From Chionoecetes opilio (Eukaryota; Arthropoda; Malacostraca; Decapoda; Majidae), in NCBI GenBank assembly GCA_016584305.1, contig JACEEZ010023648.1, positions 226,001-290,000 of the forward strand: a stretch of 64,000 nt of DNA. Direction: 5' to 3'. Shown here one piece after another: positions 46,483 to 60,696 of this stretch (positions within the stretch are counted from its first letter, which is position 1; every line of letters begins with the position of its first letter). The position numbers and the translations under genes are program-made. The notes beneath the pieces are model-generated. The model had not been told where the DNA came from, did no database searches, and worked only from the letters and a program-made list of their open reading frames with translations.

Positions 46483-46842
46483 ATTCTGGAGGGCTGTGAT
46501 GGTTGGCTCTCGCCCGTTGTGGCGCAGGCTGGATTTTTATAGTGACACCTGTGATGATTTGATTTGAGGCTCATACTGCCCCCTGGTGCCCTCCGCCACA
46601 CTTTCAGTCGCAGTCGAAGGTGAGGTTGATGGTCAGCATTTGGGTATCTTAGGCCACTTGACGATGGAGGAAACAGTTGCTCCTGGCAGGACTTAAACTC
46701 GGGACCTTGTGCTCACCACTACCAGGTTCTAATCCTCCAGCAACTGCGTTAAAAAGGTCCAAAGAGTTGCCGCAGGTGGGATTCGAACTCGTGACTTATA
46801 GCTCACCACTCAAAGATGCTAACCACACGGTCACCTCTTCCC
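46483..46842 (-). mobile_element. SINE-1 with tRNA head
   Basis: Read on the - strand: head near 46842 with box A-like 'TGACCGTGTGGTT' (46821-46833) and box B 'GAGTTCGAATCCC' (46778-46790), then the family body. A second tRNA-like stretch near 46690-46740 suggests a partial head duplication. Confidence 0.75.
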
Positions 46843-46934
46843 AATGCTATTATAACATGGGTTAAATGGGGATGCGTTTGTAGACCCCATTGAACTTCCA
46901 CTTATTACTTAAAATAACATCAAGCTAACTAGCT

Positions 46935-47201
46935 GCTCCATTATCGGCTCACGTTGTCTTGTAACAAGCCTTGCAGACAAAGTTGTGGTGTTCTGCCCAG
47001 CTTCCTTAACCTTGTCTTCATTCTTGAATATAGTAGAGACATAGATTGAGATAGGCCTAGGCTACAAGCAAAGGAATTAGCTCCCTCACCTGGCTTGTGG
47101 TGATTCACAACATCCAGTTTTACTTCCAGTGTTGGGCTTTTCTTTGATTTTTTCGTTTTCCTGCCAGCATCAGTGCTATCTTGAGGTCGTTTGGGGGCCA
47201 T
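46935..47201 (-). pseudogene. Tigger transposase N-terminal HTH, frameshifted
   Basis: ATG at 47201 (- strand) starts 'MAPKRPQDSTDAGRKTKKSK', then 'SPTLEVKLDVVNHHKPGEG' and 'SFACSLGLSQS', the CENP-B-type helix-turn-helix. A frame change follows, after which the neighbouring frame gives 'STIFKNEDKVKEAGQNTTTL' and 'RLVTRQREPIMEQL'. The catalytic part is absent. No terminal repeats were assigned to this copy. Confidence 0.75.
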
Positions 47202-47469
47202 AATAACATAGAGTAATACGTAAGTATTAAGGCCGCATCAACACTTAGAAACTCTTCACAAGATCACAATAACAGAAGCTGTGACTGTTGAGCATGCGGG
47301 AAAGACTGGGAGACAATCGGTCACAAAGCCATGTAGCGCATTCTGACCCACGATTGGTTCTCATATTTATTACTTTTTATCATGCTATTGTATATTTTTT
47401 TACTTTTTTAATTAATTATATTGTATTTAATGTATTTTTTTATGTTAGAAATAGGTATTAAGTTGTGCG

Positions 47470-48700
47470 GTTGTGGGCCGCGTCACACCTCACCCACATA
47501 GGACACCACACCAGACAAAGGTGGCATCTCTTGCCCTTTGTTCAGCCGCTTCCTGCTTCTGCACAACCTCTTTTAGTGTCTTTTCTTCTAGCAGTGGTGG
47601 CACATGGCATCCCTCGCTGAGCACAAGAACTTATCCGTGGCGTGATGGCCCTCACAGTTGTTGCATTGATGGTGTGAGGTGGCAGCAGCGCTGTACACTC
47701 TTACGTCTGGCACGCAGGCCACAAGGCCCTCGTTCTCCGCGCGCCACTCGTCAAGGCCGCCATCACTGGCGTCCCCACACACATAGAGTCTCACTCCGCA
47801 GCCTCGTATGACAGGCACTTAGCACGAAGCTTGTCTACATTTGAGTACTCAACACATCGGCACGTTGAAAAACCTTTATTTTCAGGTCCGAGCTGCTCAG
47901 GCCCACAATAGCCTTCCTCAAAATAATGCAGTCAGTTAGGTCACTGTCACACTGTTGGGGACAACAGAAGTTACAATCGAAGGCCTGCTGCGTGCACCTC
48001 TGAAAAAACTCCACCATGGGCTCGTCACGGCCCTGCCTGCCATTGGAAAAATCAATCCACAACACTGCCTGGTTCACAGAGCATTGAGCAATGCTGATAA
48101 CGGCATCCAGCGCCTCAGACACCTCCAAGGCCTGCCACTGACTAGCTGAGTACCTTGCATTCAGGGCACTCTGAAGAGAGGGGACAAAGTGAATCTGGAT
48201 GTGCTGGAAACCCACCTCGTCTGGCCAGCCATGGAGAGATAGCCACGTCTCTATGGACCTCCTCCATGTGCGGAAAGCGGCCAATGACATCTCTTGATCG
48301 CACATCTCTGGTGAAGCCGATAAGGATACTGTTTGTGCCAGCCGGCATCTGGCAGACATCATGGAAATCAGGTCCGGCAACAATGCCATCCATGATGGGG
48401 TAGTTCCACGGTCCCTAACTCTGCCAGATGTCCCTCTCTTCTTTAGGCGTCTTCCCGTGGTTGTAGGCGTTTCCTCCACTTTGTGAGTCTCGTCAGTAGG
48501 GTCTTGAAAGCTCACTGCACCATGTAGGGTTTCCCCTGGGATAAGGACACATGTGGAAGGGAGTGGAGGTTTACTGTGTTCTCTTACACACACTGTTAGG
48601 ACGTGACTGCCCAGGGACACTCTCTGCTTCCTGGTGCCGCCACTCCCGGGAAAGCATCTCATACAACATGAAACCCTTACAGGACTCAAGAACAAAATCT
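47470..48700 (-). pseudogene. LTR-retrotransposon gag-like pseudogene with zinc knuckles
   Basis: A ~300-codon - strand frame (48746-47835) contains 'FRTWRRSIETWLSLHGWPDE', 'QWQALEVSEALDAVI', 'GRDEPMVEFFQRCTQQAFDC' and 'LTDCIILRKAIVGLSSSDLK'. This follows the general plan of Gypsy-type capsid regions (WR..., EP...FF.R, ...I.GL.D..L). In another frame at 47588-47690 a Cys/His pattern 'HHQCNNCEGHHATDKFLC' and 'CHHC' resembles tandem zinc knuckles. Frame change near 47822 and a stop after CHHC. No protease or RT was found downstream. Confidence 0.55.
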
Positions 48701-48900
48701 GAAAGACTTCATGCATGAGTGTTGTCAAGAAATGCAGTTTCCTCACACAGAAGTACTATAGACATTTGGAATCGACTAGAAGTTATTGCAGTGAAAGGTG
48801 TTCACAATATAAAAGAAAAGTTGGATAAATGTAGATATGGAGACAGAACCACATGAGCTTAGTTCAGAGCCCTGTACATTACAACTACTGTAGGTATACA
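48685..48900 (+). mobile_element. LINE-alpha 3' end, divergent
   Basis: It encodes 'SHRSTIDIWNRLEVIAVKG' and 'IKEKLDKCRYGDRTT' with a stop, then a variant of the terminus ('ACAACTACTGTAGGTATAC'). Confidence 0.75.
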
Positions 48901-48936
48901 CAACCACATACACACACTGGCAGAGTAGAAAATTAA

Positions 48937-49735
<799 letters not shown>

Positions 49736-49974
49736 AGAAAATCTATAAATAATAAACTGTTTTGTGCCTCGCAACTTATTCTGGATGTACGTAGTATATC
49801 TATGAGGATGAGAAGGTTATATGGGTTTAGGATTCATCATGCAAGCGAGCTGAGGGGATGGGAGGGTAAGAATATGATTTGTTGCTTAACCAACATTATC
49901 CTATAAAGCAATGTTTGATCCAATTGTGAATGATATGTATATTGGTATGGTAACATTTTTTATTCATGTTTCAG

Positions 49975-50051
49975 AGAGATGTTACATATGAAGAAGCCAA
50001 ACAGTTTGCAGAGGAGAATGGGTTAATGTTTGTAGAAGCAAGTGCAAAAAC
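49975..50051 (+). CDS. Rab14: Rab14 exon with G5 motif
   Basis: 77 nt between TTCAG and GTATGT. It encodes '[20 protein letters not shown]' and 'EASAK' plus the first two bases of the next Thr. EASAK is the G5 motif that contacts the guanine base. Joins in frame both ways. Confidence 0.96.
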
Positions 50052-50200
50052 GTATGTACATTTTTTTTTCTTTAATTACTTGAGGATATAGAAAGCTGAT
50101 GTTTTGCAGTGTTATCAGTTGTGGAACATACCCTTTGTACCATATTTTCCTGCTTCTGCTGACAGACCACTAAGTTTGCTATCTCTTCATATTATCACAG

Positions 50201-50269
50201 GGGTGAGAATGTAGAAGAAGCCTTCTTGGAGACTGCCAAGAAGATCTACCAGAATATCCAGGATGGCAG
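50201..50269 (+). CDS. Rab14: Rab14 exon, C-terminal helix
   Basis: 69 nt between CACAG and GTCAGT. It encodes '(T)GENVEEAFLETAKKIYQN' and 'IQDG', the last helix of the GTPase fold, ending in an AG half-codon (Ser or Arg next). The hypervariable tail with the terminal prenylation cysteines is not found between here and 64000, so the last intron exceeds 13.7 kb or the exon was missed. The 149-bp intron before it is compact, unlike its neighbours. Confidence 0.95.
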
Positions 50270-50740
50270 GTCAGTATCTTTTTTAAGATGGAATAAATGT
50301 GACTTGGATGTCCCCCCATTAGTCTCATGTCTTGTGTGACAGGTCTTATCAAAAGTTTCTGATTTCTTAGAATACACTTGCTTAGAAAACTATTCCATGC
50401 CTTGTTTAATGCATGATCTACGTTCCTGGAAAACCTTCCGTTAAGAAAAAAATCTGTGAAACTAACCCTATTTTACTATAGACCCCCATTTTATTACCGT
50501 TAATGGCGGCGTACAAGTCGACTCTTTGAGCCTGAAAAAATCTCTCCAAAACTACGGGTCGACTTATACGGCAAGGATAAAATATGAACCTTTACCACCG
50601 AGTGGCAAACAAGTGGATCAGCACTACTAACAATCGCTGTACACCACTTACCGTAACTCCAGCAGGTTATCACAAATATTTCCAACTAAAACTTGTGCTC
50701 GGTGAACTTACTTAACATATTTAACACACAGATTAATATA

Positions 50741-51120
50741 CAGTCGAACCTCGGGTTTCGAACGTCTCCCTTTTCGAACACTTTTCGCACCGATTGCCGT
50801 ACGATTTTTTTACTTCACAAAGGACTGGCCAAGGGCACAACAAAAAGAGGTGACACAAAGTCCGCTTAGTTGCCAGTCCCTGTAAAGGAGACAGTAAGAG
50901 AATAAAAAATGTTATAATATAATTTTACATTGCATTTATAGGCATTTTTATGCATGAAATACAGCTAAAAAAGTTTTTAAAAAGTCTTTATTTTGGGGGT
51001 CAGGAACGGATTAATCCATTTTATGTTGTTTCTTATGGAAAAATGTGTTTTGGTTTTAGAACAATTCGGTTTTAGAACAACTTTTGGGAACGAATTATGT
51101 TCGAAAACCGGGGGCATGTC
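50741..51120. mobile_element. Tigger A4, short, with a LINE-beta tail
   Basis: Left CAGTCGAACCTCGGGTTTCG, right in reverse complement GACATGCCCCCGGTTTTCGA. The LINE-beta 3' end lies at about 50811-50905 (- strand). Confidence 0.75.
50811..50905 (-). mobile_element. LINE-beta 3' end
   Basis: The - strand matches the 3' UTR of the 13036-13922 copy ('GGGACTGGCAACTAAGCGGA', 'CCTTGGCCAGTCC'). Confidence 0.7.
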
Positions 51121-51533
51121 TATATAAATAATAAAATAATAATATAAATTCAGTTTATATCAACACAAAACCATAGGCTGTTTCCAACAGCTGATACACA
51201 GATTGTAAACACTGACCGGTATGCCACTGAACCGAAGCGGCCAGTCAGACAACTACAACAACAACAACTGCCTGGCTGCTTGCAGAGCGCCAGCGCTGTC
51301 CGCCCAACTCATCGTAACTCACACTCTAACAATACAAACGGTAATTCTGATCTACAAATATATCGTGACCATACATTACGGGGGTAAAGACTTTGTAAGC
51401 TTTGGCCTACCAGTAGCCTACCGTATTTTTGGGGCCGACTTATACGGCAAGTATAGGCCTAACCCGTAATCTTGAGCTAATAATCATGAGGTCGACTTGT
51501 ACACCTGGTCAACTTATACGCCGCCATTTACGG

Positions 51534-52155
51534 TAGTTGAGCTATGTGTTTACGACCAAAAATCACCACTACCATCACTACCACACCACCCACCCTCAAT
51601 CACCAACAACATCATCACTACCACTCCACTCACCATTCACCATCACTGCAACATCATCCAGGACTCAACCAGTTTTTGGGTCCCCTTACCGCCCGCCATT
51701 ATGCCGACGCGACCCGCCTGTCAGTGTTTCTCATGTTCCCCACCTGGAGCATACAGACAGTGCAGTGCAGTGACAGTGTTGTGATTTTGCTGTGCAAATT
51801 TTGTGTATGCATTACGTGGCATTTTGAGGAAGCCACATGGCTCAGCTCATTGTTACAGGAGCACAAGGCATGACATCCACCCTCACACAGACCTCATAGC
51901 ATACTGACGGCCGCGCTAGAATCCCCGGCCAGCCACCCACCCACCATAGCTCCCACGCACTGCAAAATCCATCTTCTCTGCTCATAACTCGTACAGCTTT
52001 AACGGCGTACCACATACACCATATGTCTATGCACGTCAAGCGTTAACGACATAATGTATGCCCTGTTTTTCCCACCTCCATTTATGTGTCTGACAGGGAG
52101 TTTCGATCCTAATGACATTTCCACATATATTTTGACCTTCCCAAGTTTGTTAATA
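51534..52155. other. Intron-like sequence, nothing assigned
   Basis: CAC/ATC-rich in 51560-51660; no exon, terminus or repeat was recognised. The missing Rab14 tail exon was looked for here and not seen. Confidence 0.35.
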
Positions 52156-52687
52156 CAGATACGCCCTCGGTTTTCGAACTTAATTCGTTCCCAAAAGTTG
52201 TTCTAAAACCGAAACAAATTTTTCCATAAGAATCAATATAAAATGGATTAATCCGTTCCTGACCCCCAAAATGAAGACCTCATTTTACCTTTTTAGCTGT
52301 ATTTCATGCATAAAGCGTGATGTGGGTTCAAATAGTGCATATTTGTGTTATGGGGTGGTCCCGCAGCAGGAATGTTTCAGTCACTCACTGCCCTGCCAGT
52401 CACCTCATCATAACATCTTTAAATCACCCTTATTTAAAGTGACACACTGTGCTACATTGATTTAGATAATGACACATGTATATAACATCTCACCATAATC
52501 ACTAAGTTGTATAATAACGAGTAATAAGACGTTTAACCCTGCCCAACCTACCGTGGCGGAGGAGCGGGCGGCCTGCCCCACCCGCTAGAGCTGGGCAAGA
52601 TTAGAAAATTTCAGTACTCGCAATTCCGATTACTTTGTCTGGCAGATCCGTAGGATTCGAATCCGGACTCGATTACTTTTGTATACA

Positions 52688-54078
<1,391 letters not shown>

Positions 54079-54094
54079 TATATATATATATATA

Positions 54095-54837
54095 CAGGGA
54101 AGTTCCGTTATACGAGCATTCGGTATATGAGAAATCAATGATACGAACTTAGTAAATTAGGGTCTATTTTCAATATACGAGATCGAATATCCAATGCTAC
54201 GACATTCAAACTGGGGTGAGTAAAATTACCAAATTCAAAATGCGCGCCCTACCACGTATGCATCTGGGCTGTCCTGGGCTGTATGATGATGTTGTGGTGG
54301 CCCCAAGCTTGGGGCCGCACACCTGGCTAATTACCCCTAAAGGTCAAGCAAACACCTGGCGTGGACCTGACTCGCGTGTGACCTCAAATTCCTCCCGCAC
54401 CTCCGTTGCTGGGTTCCCGCCCTGGCTTCCTAGACCAGCTTCTGGTAGTTACCTACCTACCACCACAGTGAGAGGAATGCAGGGATAGGAGGAGTGGTGT
54501 TCCTCTCACTGTAGTGGTTGGTAGGTAACAGACTGAATACAGGACTCCCGGGCTGGACAAAGGGGGATTTTGGTTGACCCCAGTCAGGTCACCCCAAGCA
54601 AGGCGTGAGCTGAAGGGTGATTAGCCAGGTGTGCGGCCTGACCTTTAGGGGTAATTAGCAAGGTGTGCAGCCCCAACCTTGGGACCGCTACAGTTTATTT
54701 TAGCTTGAAAAACATGTCTTTGATGGGGTCCTGGAACCAAACCTATATTTTACCATTAGTTATGTATTTCGCTATACGAGATTTTGCTTTACGAGTATGC
54801 CAGGTGGAACCTAACTGCTCGTATCTTCGGGACTTCC

Positions 54838-54840
<3 letters not shown>
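54095..54840. mobile_element. Tigger E3
   Basis: Left CAGGGAAGTTCCGTTATACG; right in reverse complement CAGGGAAGTCCCGAAGATAC. Contains nested inverted repeats (54297-54690 and 54448-54529). Confidence 0.85.
54448..54529. repeat. 30-bp foldback, 22-nt loop
   Basis: Arms 54448-54477 and 54500-54529 pair at 28 of 30 positions ('CAGTGAGAGGAA' perfect next to the loop). Longer outer arms in the same element at about 54297-54345 and 54640-54690. Confidence 0.85.
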
Positions 54841-54889
<49 letters not shown>

Positions 54890-55004
54890 CATCAGATAAA
54901 CATATTGACTAGAGTGATATATATATGTCAAGCTGCAGTACATACTGATCGTACGTAACTATATACTCAACAAGGACGTCGGACTCGATATAACATATGG
55001 TAAT
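54841..55004. repeat. (TA)n and transition to the minisatellite
   Basis: TA repeats to about 54885, then unassigned AT-rich sequence before the first degenerate minisatellite units. Confidence 0.7.
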
Positions 55005-58000
55005 TCGTCCAGACGATTACTGATTCTCAGGCGCAACGATATTGCAAGGCGACACAACAAGGTACTGGACTTTGGTGAGTAGACGAGTACTGGATTCGTC
55101 AGGCAGCCAGACTATTACTCAAGGACAGAGGCCACCAGTCGGGATTAGGGAGCGTGAACGATTACTTGGATTCGTCAGGCGGCCAGACGAGTTACTGGAT
55201 TCGTCAGGCGGCTAGAGATGAATTCAGCGGCAGAGACGTACGATTGTCGCGGCAGACATACTGGATAGTCAGGCGGCAGACGAGTACTGGATTCGTCAGC
55301 GGCCAGACGAGTACTGGATTCGTCAGGCGGCTAGACGATAACTGGATTAGTCAGAGCGCAGACGAGTACTGGATTCATCAGGGAGCTAGACGATTACTGG
55401 ATTAGTCAGGCGCCAGACGAGTACTGGATTCGTCAGGCGGCCAACGAGTACTGGATTAGTCAGGCGGCCAGACAGTACTGGATTCGTCAGGCGGCCAGAC
55501 GAGTACTGGATTAGTCAGGCGGCCAGACGAGTACTGGATTCGTCAGGCGGCCAGACGAGTACTGGATTAGTCAGGCGGCCAGACGAGTACTGGATTAGTC
55601 AGGCGGCCAGACAGTACTGGATTCAGTCAGGCGGCCAGACGAGTACTGGATTAGTCAGGCGGCCAGACGAGTACTGGATTAGTCAGGCGGCCAGACGAGT
55701 ACTGGATTAGTCAGGCGGCCAGACGAGTACTGGATTCATCAGGCGGCCAGACGAGTACTGGATTCATCAGGCGGCCAGACGAGTACTGGATTAGTCAGGC
55801 GGCCAGACGAGTACTGGATTAGTCAGGCGGCCAGACGAGTACTGGATTAGTCAGGCGGCCAGACGAGTACTGGATTCATCAGAGGTCGGCCAGACGAGTA
55901 CTGGATTAGTCAGGCGGCCAGACGAGTACTGGATTCAGTCAGGCGGCCAGACGAGTACTGGATTCGTCAGGCGGCCAGACGAGTACTGGATTCATCAGGC
56001 GGCCAGACGAGTACTGGATTCATCAGGCGGCCAGACGAGTACTGGATTAGTCAGGCGGCCAGACGAGTACTGGATTCATCAGGCGGCCAGACGAGTACTG
56101 GATTAGTCAGGCGGCCAGACGAGTACTGGATTAGTCAGGCGGCCAGACGAGTACTGGATTAGTCAGGCGGCCAGACGAGTACTGGATTAGTCAGGCGGCC
56201 AGACGAGTACTGGATTAGTCAGGCGGCCAGACGAGTACTGGATTAGTCAGGCGGCCAGACGAGTACTGATTGTCAGGCGGCCAGACGAGTACTGGATTAG
56301 TCAGGCGGCCAGACGAGTACTGGATTAGTCAGGCGGCCAGACGAGTACTGGATTAGTCAGGCGGCCAGACGAGTACTGGATTAGTCAGGCGGCCAGACGA
56401 GTACTGGATTAGTCAGGCGGCCAGACGAGTACTGGATTCATCAGGCGGCCAGACGAGTACTGGATTCAGTCAGGCGGCCAGACGAGTACTGGATTCGTCA
56501 GGCGGCCAGACGAGTACTGGATTAGTCAGGCGGCCAGACGAGTACTGGATTCGTCAGGCGGCCAGACGAGTACTGGATTAGTCAGGCGGCCAGACGAGTA
56601 CTGGATTAGTCAGGCGGCCAGACGAGTACTGGATTCATCAGGCGGCCAGACGAGTACTGGATTCATCAGGCGGCCAGACGAGTACTGGATTCTCAGGCGC
56701 CAACGAGTACGGATCTCAGGCGGCCAGACGAGTACTGGATTCATCAGCGCAGCGGCATCAGGACGAGTACTGGATTAGTCAGGCGGCCAGACGAGTACTG
56801 GATTAGTCAGGCGGCCAGACGAGTACTGGATTCATCAGGCGGCCAGACGAGTACTGGATTAGTCAGGCGGCCAGACGAGTACTGGATTAGTCAGGCGGCC
56901 AGACGAGTACTGGATTAGTCAGGCGGCAGACGAGTACTGAAGCGGCCCACGATACTGGATTAGTCAGGCGGCCAGACGAGTACTGGATTAGTCAGGCGGC
57001 CAGACGAGTACTGGATTAGTCAGGCGGCCAGACGAGTACTGGATTGTCAGGCGGCCAGACGAGTACTGGATTCAGTCAGGCGGCCAGACGAGTACTGGAT
57101 TCATCAGGCGCCAGACGAGTACTGGATTAGTCAGGCGGCCAGACGAGTACTGGATTAGTCAGGCGGCCAGACGAGTACTGGATTAGTCAGGCGGCCAGAC
57201 GAGTACTGGATTAGTCAGGCGGCCAGACGAGTACTGGATTAGTCAGGCGGCCAGACGAGTACTGGATTAGTCAGGCGGCCAGACGAGTACTGGATTAGTC
57301 AGGCGGCCAGACGAGTACTGGATTAGTCAGGCGGCCAGACGAGTACTGGATTCGTCAGGCGGCCAGACGAGTACTGGATTCGTCAGGCGGCCAGACGAGT
57401 ACTGGATTATCAGGCGGCCAGACGAGTACTGGATTCATCAGGCGGCCAGACGAGTACTGGATTCATCAGGCGCCAGACGAGTACTGGATTAGTCAGGCGG
57501 CCAGACGAGTACTGGATTCGTCAGGCGGCCAGACGAGTACTGGATTCTCAGGCGGCCAGACGAGTACTGGATTATCAGGCGGCCAGACGAGTACTGGATT
57601 AGTCAGGCGGCCAGACGAGTACTGGATTAGTCAGGCGGCCAGACGAGTACTGGATTCATCAGGCGGCCAGACGAGTACTGGATTAGTCAGGCGGCCAGAC
57701 GAGTACTGGATTCAGTCAGGCGGCCAGACGAGTACTGGATTAGTCAGGCGGCCAGACGAGTACTGGATTATCAGGCGGCCAGACGAGTACTGGATTAGTC
57801 AGGCGGCCAGACGAGTACTGGATTCATCAGGCGGCCAGACGAGTACTGGATTCATCAGGCGGCCAGACGAGTACTGGATTCATCAGGCGCCAGACGAGTA
57901 CTGGATTCATCAGGCGGCCAGACGAGTACTGGATTCATCAGGCGGCCAGACGAGTACTGGATTATCAGGCGGCCAGACGAGTACTGGATTAGTCAGGCGG

Positions 58001-59930
58001 CCAGACGAGTACTGGATTAGTCAGGCGGCCAGACGAGTACTGGATTAGTCAGGCGGCCAGACGAGTACTGGATTAGTCAGGCGGCCAGACGAGTACTGGA
58101 TTAGTCAGGCGGCCAGACGAGTACTGGATTAGTCAGGCGGCCAGACGAGTACTGGATTATCAGGCGGCCAGACGAGTACTGGATTCGTCAGGCGGCCAGA
58201 CGAGTACTGGATTAGTCAGGCGGCCAGACGAGTACTGGATTAGTCAGGCGGCCAGACGAGCACTGGATTAGTCAGGCGCCAGACGAGTACTGGATTCGTC
58301 AGGCGGCCAGACGAGTACTGGATTAGTCAGGCGGCCAGACGAGTACTGGATTATCAGGGCGCCAGACGAGTACTGGATTCATCAGGCGGCCAGACGAGTA
58401 CTGGATTCAGTCAGGCGGCCAGACGAGTACTGGATTCATTCAGGCGGCCAGACGAGTACTGGATTCATCAGGCGGCCAGACGAGTACTGGATTCATCAGG
58501 CGGCCAGACGAGTACTGGATTAGTCAGGCGGCCAGACGAGACTGGATTCATCAGGCGGCCAGACGAGTACTGGATTCATCAGGCGGCCAGACGAGTACTG
58601 GATTCATCAGGCGGCCAGACGAGTACTGGATTCATCAGGCGGCCAGACGAGTACTGGATTCATCAGGCGGCCAGACGAGTACTGGATTCATCAGGCGGCC
58701 AGACGAGTACTGGATTCATCAGGCGGCCAGACGAGCACTGGATTATCAGGCGGCCAGACGAGTACTGGATTCATCAGGCGGCCAGACGAGTACTGGATTA
58801 GTCAGGCGGCCAGACGAGTACTGGATTAGTCAGGCGGCCAGACGAGTACTGGATTAGTCAGGCGCCAGACGAGTACTGGATTCATCAGGCGGCCAGACGA
58901 GTACTGGATTCATCAGGCGGCCAGACGAGTACTGGATTAGTCAGGCGGCCAGACGAGTACTGGATTCATCAGGCGGCCAGACGAGTACTGGATTAGTCAG
59001 GCGCAGACGGTACTGATTAGTCGGGAAAGACGATACTGGATTCATCAGGCGGCCAGACGAGCACTGGATTCATCAGGCGCCAGACGAGTACTGGATTCAT
59101 CAGGCGGCCAGACGAGTACTGGATTAGTCAGGCGGCCAGACGAGTACTGGATTATCAGGCGGCCAGACGAGCACTGGATTCATCAGGCAGCCAGACGAGT
59201 ACTGGATTAGTCAGGCAGCCAGACGAGTACTGGATTCATCAGGCGGCCAGACGAGCACTGGATTCATCAGGCAGCCAGACGAGTACTGGATTAGTCAGGC
59301 GGCCAGACGAGTACTGGATTAGTCAGGCGAGCCAGACGAGTACTGGATTCATCAGGCGGCCAGACGAGCACTGGATTCATCAGGCAGCCAGACGAGTACT
59401 GGATTCATCAGGCGGCCAGACGAGCACTGGATTCATCAGGCAGCCAGACGAGTACTGGATTAGTCAGGCGGCCAGACGAGCACTGGATTCATCAGGCGGC
59501 CAGACGAGTACTGGATTCATCAGGCAGCCAGACGAGTACTGGATTCATCAGGCGGCCAGACGAGTACTGGATTCATCAGGCGGCCAGACGAGTACTGGAT
59601 TCATCAGGCAGCCAGACGAGTACTGGATTCATCAGGCGGCCAGACGAGTACTGGATTCATCAGGCAGCCAGACGAGTACTGGATTCATCAGGCGGCCAGA
59701 CGAGTACTGGATTCATCAGGCAGCCAGACGAGTACTGGATTCATCAGGCGGCCAGACGAGTACTGGATTCATCAGGCAGCCAGACGAGTACTGGATTCAT
59801 CAGGCAGCCAGACGAGTACTGGATTCATCAGGCAGCCAGACGAGTACTGGATTCATCAGGCGGCCAGACGAGCACTGGATTCGTCAGACGGCCAGATGAT
59901 TACTAGATTCGCAAGTGGCCAAACGAATCT
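55005..59930. repeat. 28-bp minisatellite, about 170 units
   Basis: Consensus unit GGATT(AG or CA)TCAGG then CGGCCAGACGAGTACT, 28 bp, directly repeated without spacers. The first ~260 bp and last ~50 bp are degenerate ('CGATTACT' for 'CGAGTACT'). Variants include CG for AG/CA, 27- and 29-bp units, GAGCACT, and CAGCC for CGGCC. The AG form dominates the left and centre, the CA form about 58.4-59.9 kb, and CAGCC/GAGCAC variants 59.15-59.88 kb in an alternating, dimer-like pattern. Not coding, since 28 is not a multiple of three. Confidence 0.98.
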
Positions 59931-59940
59931 CATGGCATAT

Positions 59941-60409
59941 GATTACAACTTCCCGTACCTTATTGACCACAATTATTATTTTTCCTTTGCCTTACAAAAG
60001 ATTTGAAGGAATGCCAGAATGATACACAAGTTTATAATATATATGCATTTATTGATGAAAGATTAACACGTAAGTTTTTACATAAGAATCAGAGAATTAC
60101 AGAGAATCCTTTCTTATCATATATTACCAAAACATACTTTAAAAAAAGAAGATTCCGTATCATAGTTGGACAAAATATTGGACAAAATCATACGCGGCTA
60201 GGGACTTTGAGTGCGAGTCACACACCTTTTACACAGTCCCCTTGAAAAACGGTGCTGTTTTTAATCCAAATTTGTCCACAAATGAATAGAGGAAGGATTG
60301 TAATTTAAAAGCAAATTGAAAATATATGTGTATATATTCAAAGTATATTTGCATAGGGCTATGGAGCAAATTGTCACGGGTACCCCCTTTTTGGCAGCTG
60401 AGTCTCTAC
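59941..60409. other. hAT right-hand interior, non-coding
   Basis: AT-rich. A short open frame at 60003-60245 shows no recognised domain. Confidence 0.4.
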
Positions 60410-60475
60410 TGACGTCAAGACCAGTGTGGCTAGTATATATAACCAGTGTTCTGACGTCACAGCAAGGGAACCAAT
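60410..60475 (-). promoter_or_regulatory. Promoter-like cluster: CCAAT box, two CRE sites, TATA
   Basis: Read on the - strand: ATTGG (60475-60471), TGACGTCA (60459-60452), a TATATA core (60442-60434) and a second TGACGTCA (60417-60410). Order and spacing resemble a pol II core promoter pointing toward the minisatellite. Activity is inferred only. Confidence 0.4.
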
Positions 60476-60696
60476 CACATTTCGTAGAAAGCAATACTCA
60501 TGTGGAAGCATCAAAATCTTGCCTACGGTCGCCAGCCAAAAGGAATAATCTGTTTAGTTTGCATATTTTTGTCTTTGTTAATTTGGCTCATTTGTGTCTT
60601 TGCCAAGTGTTTTATGAAGATAATGTTCAAAGTAAGGGATCTTTACGGAAAATATCGATTCTAACATGTATTCATTCACCTGAGTAATCGTCTAGC

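Larger units (their letters stand above)
50497..51533. mobile_element. Tigger-like J
   Basis: Left CCGTTAATGGCGGCGTACAA; right in reverse complement CCGTAAATGGCGGCGTATAA; TA outside. 'GTCGACTTATAC' motifs recur inside. It contains Tigger A4. Confidence 0.8.

Noticed and set aside
55005..59930. CRISPR-like array of 28-bp repeats
   Set aside because: Repeats are directly contiguous with no spacers, the window is eukaryotic, and no Cas genes exist. It is a minisatellite.
60003..60245. hAT transposase remnant
   Set aside because: No recognisable BED finger, DDE or dimerisation motif; the 80-codon frame is unsupported.
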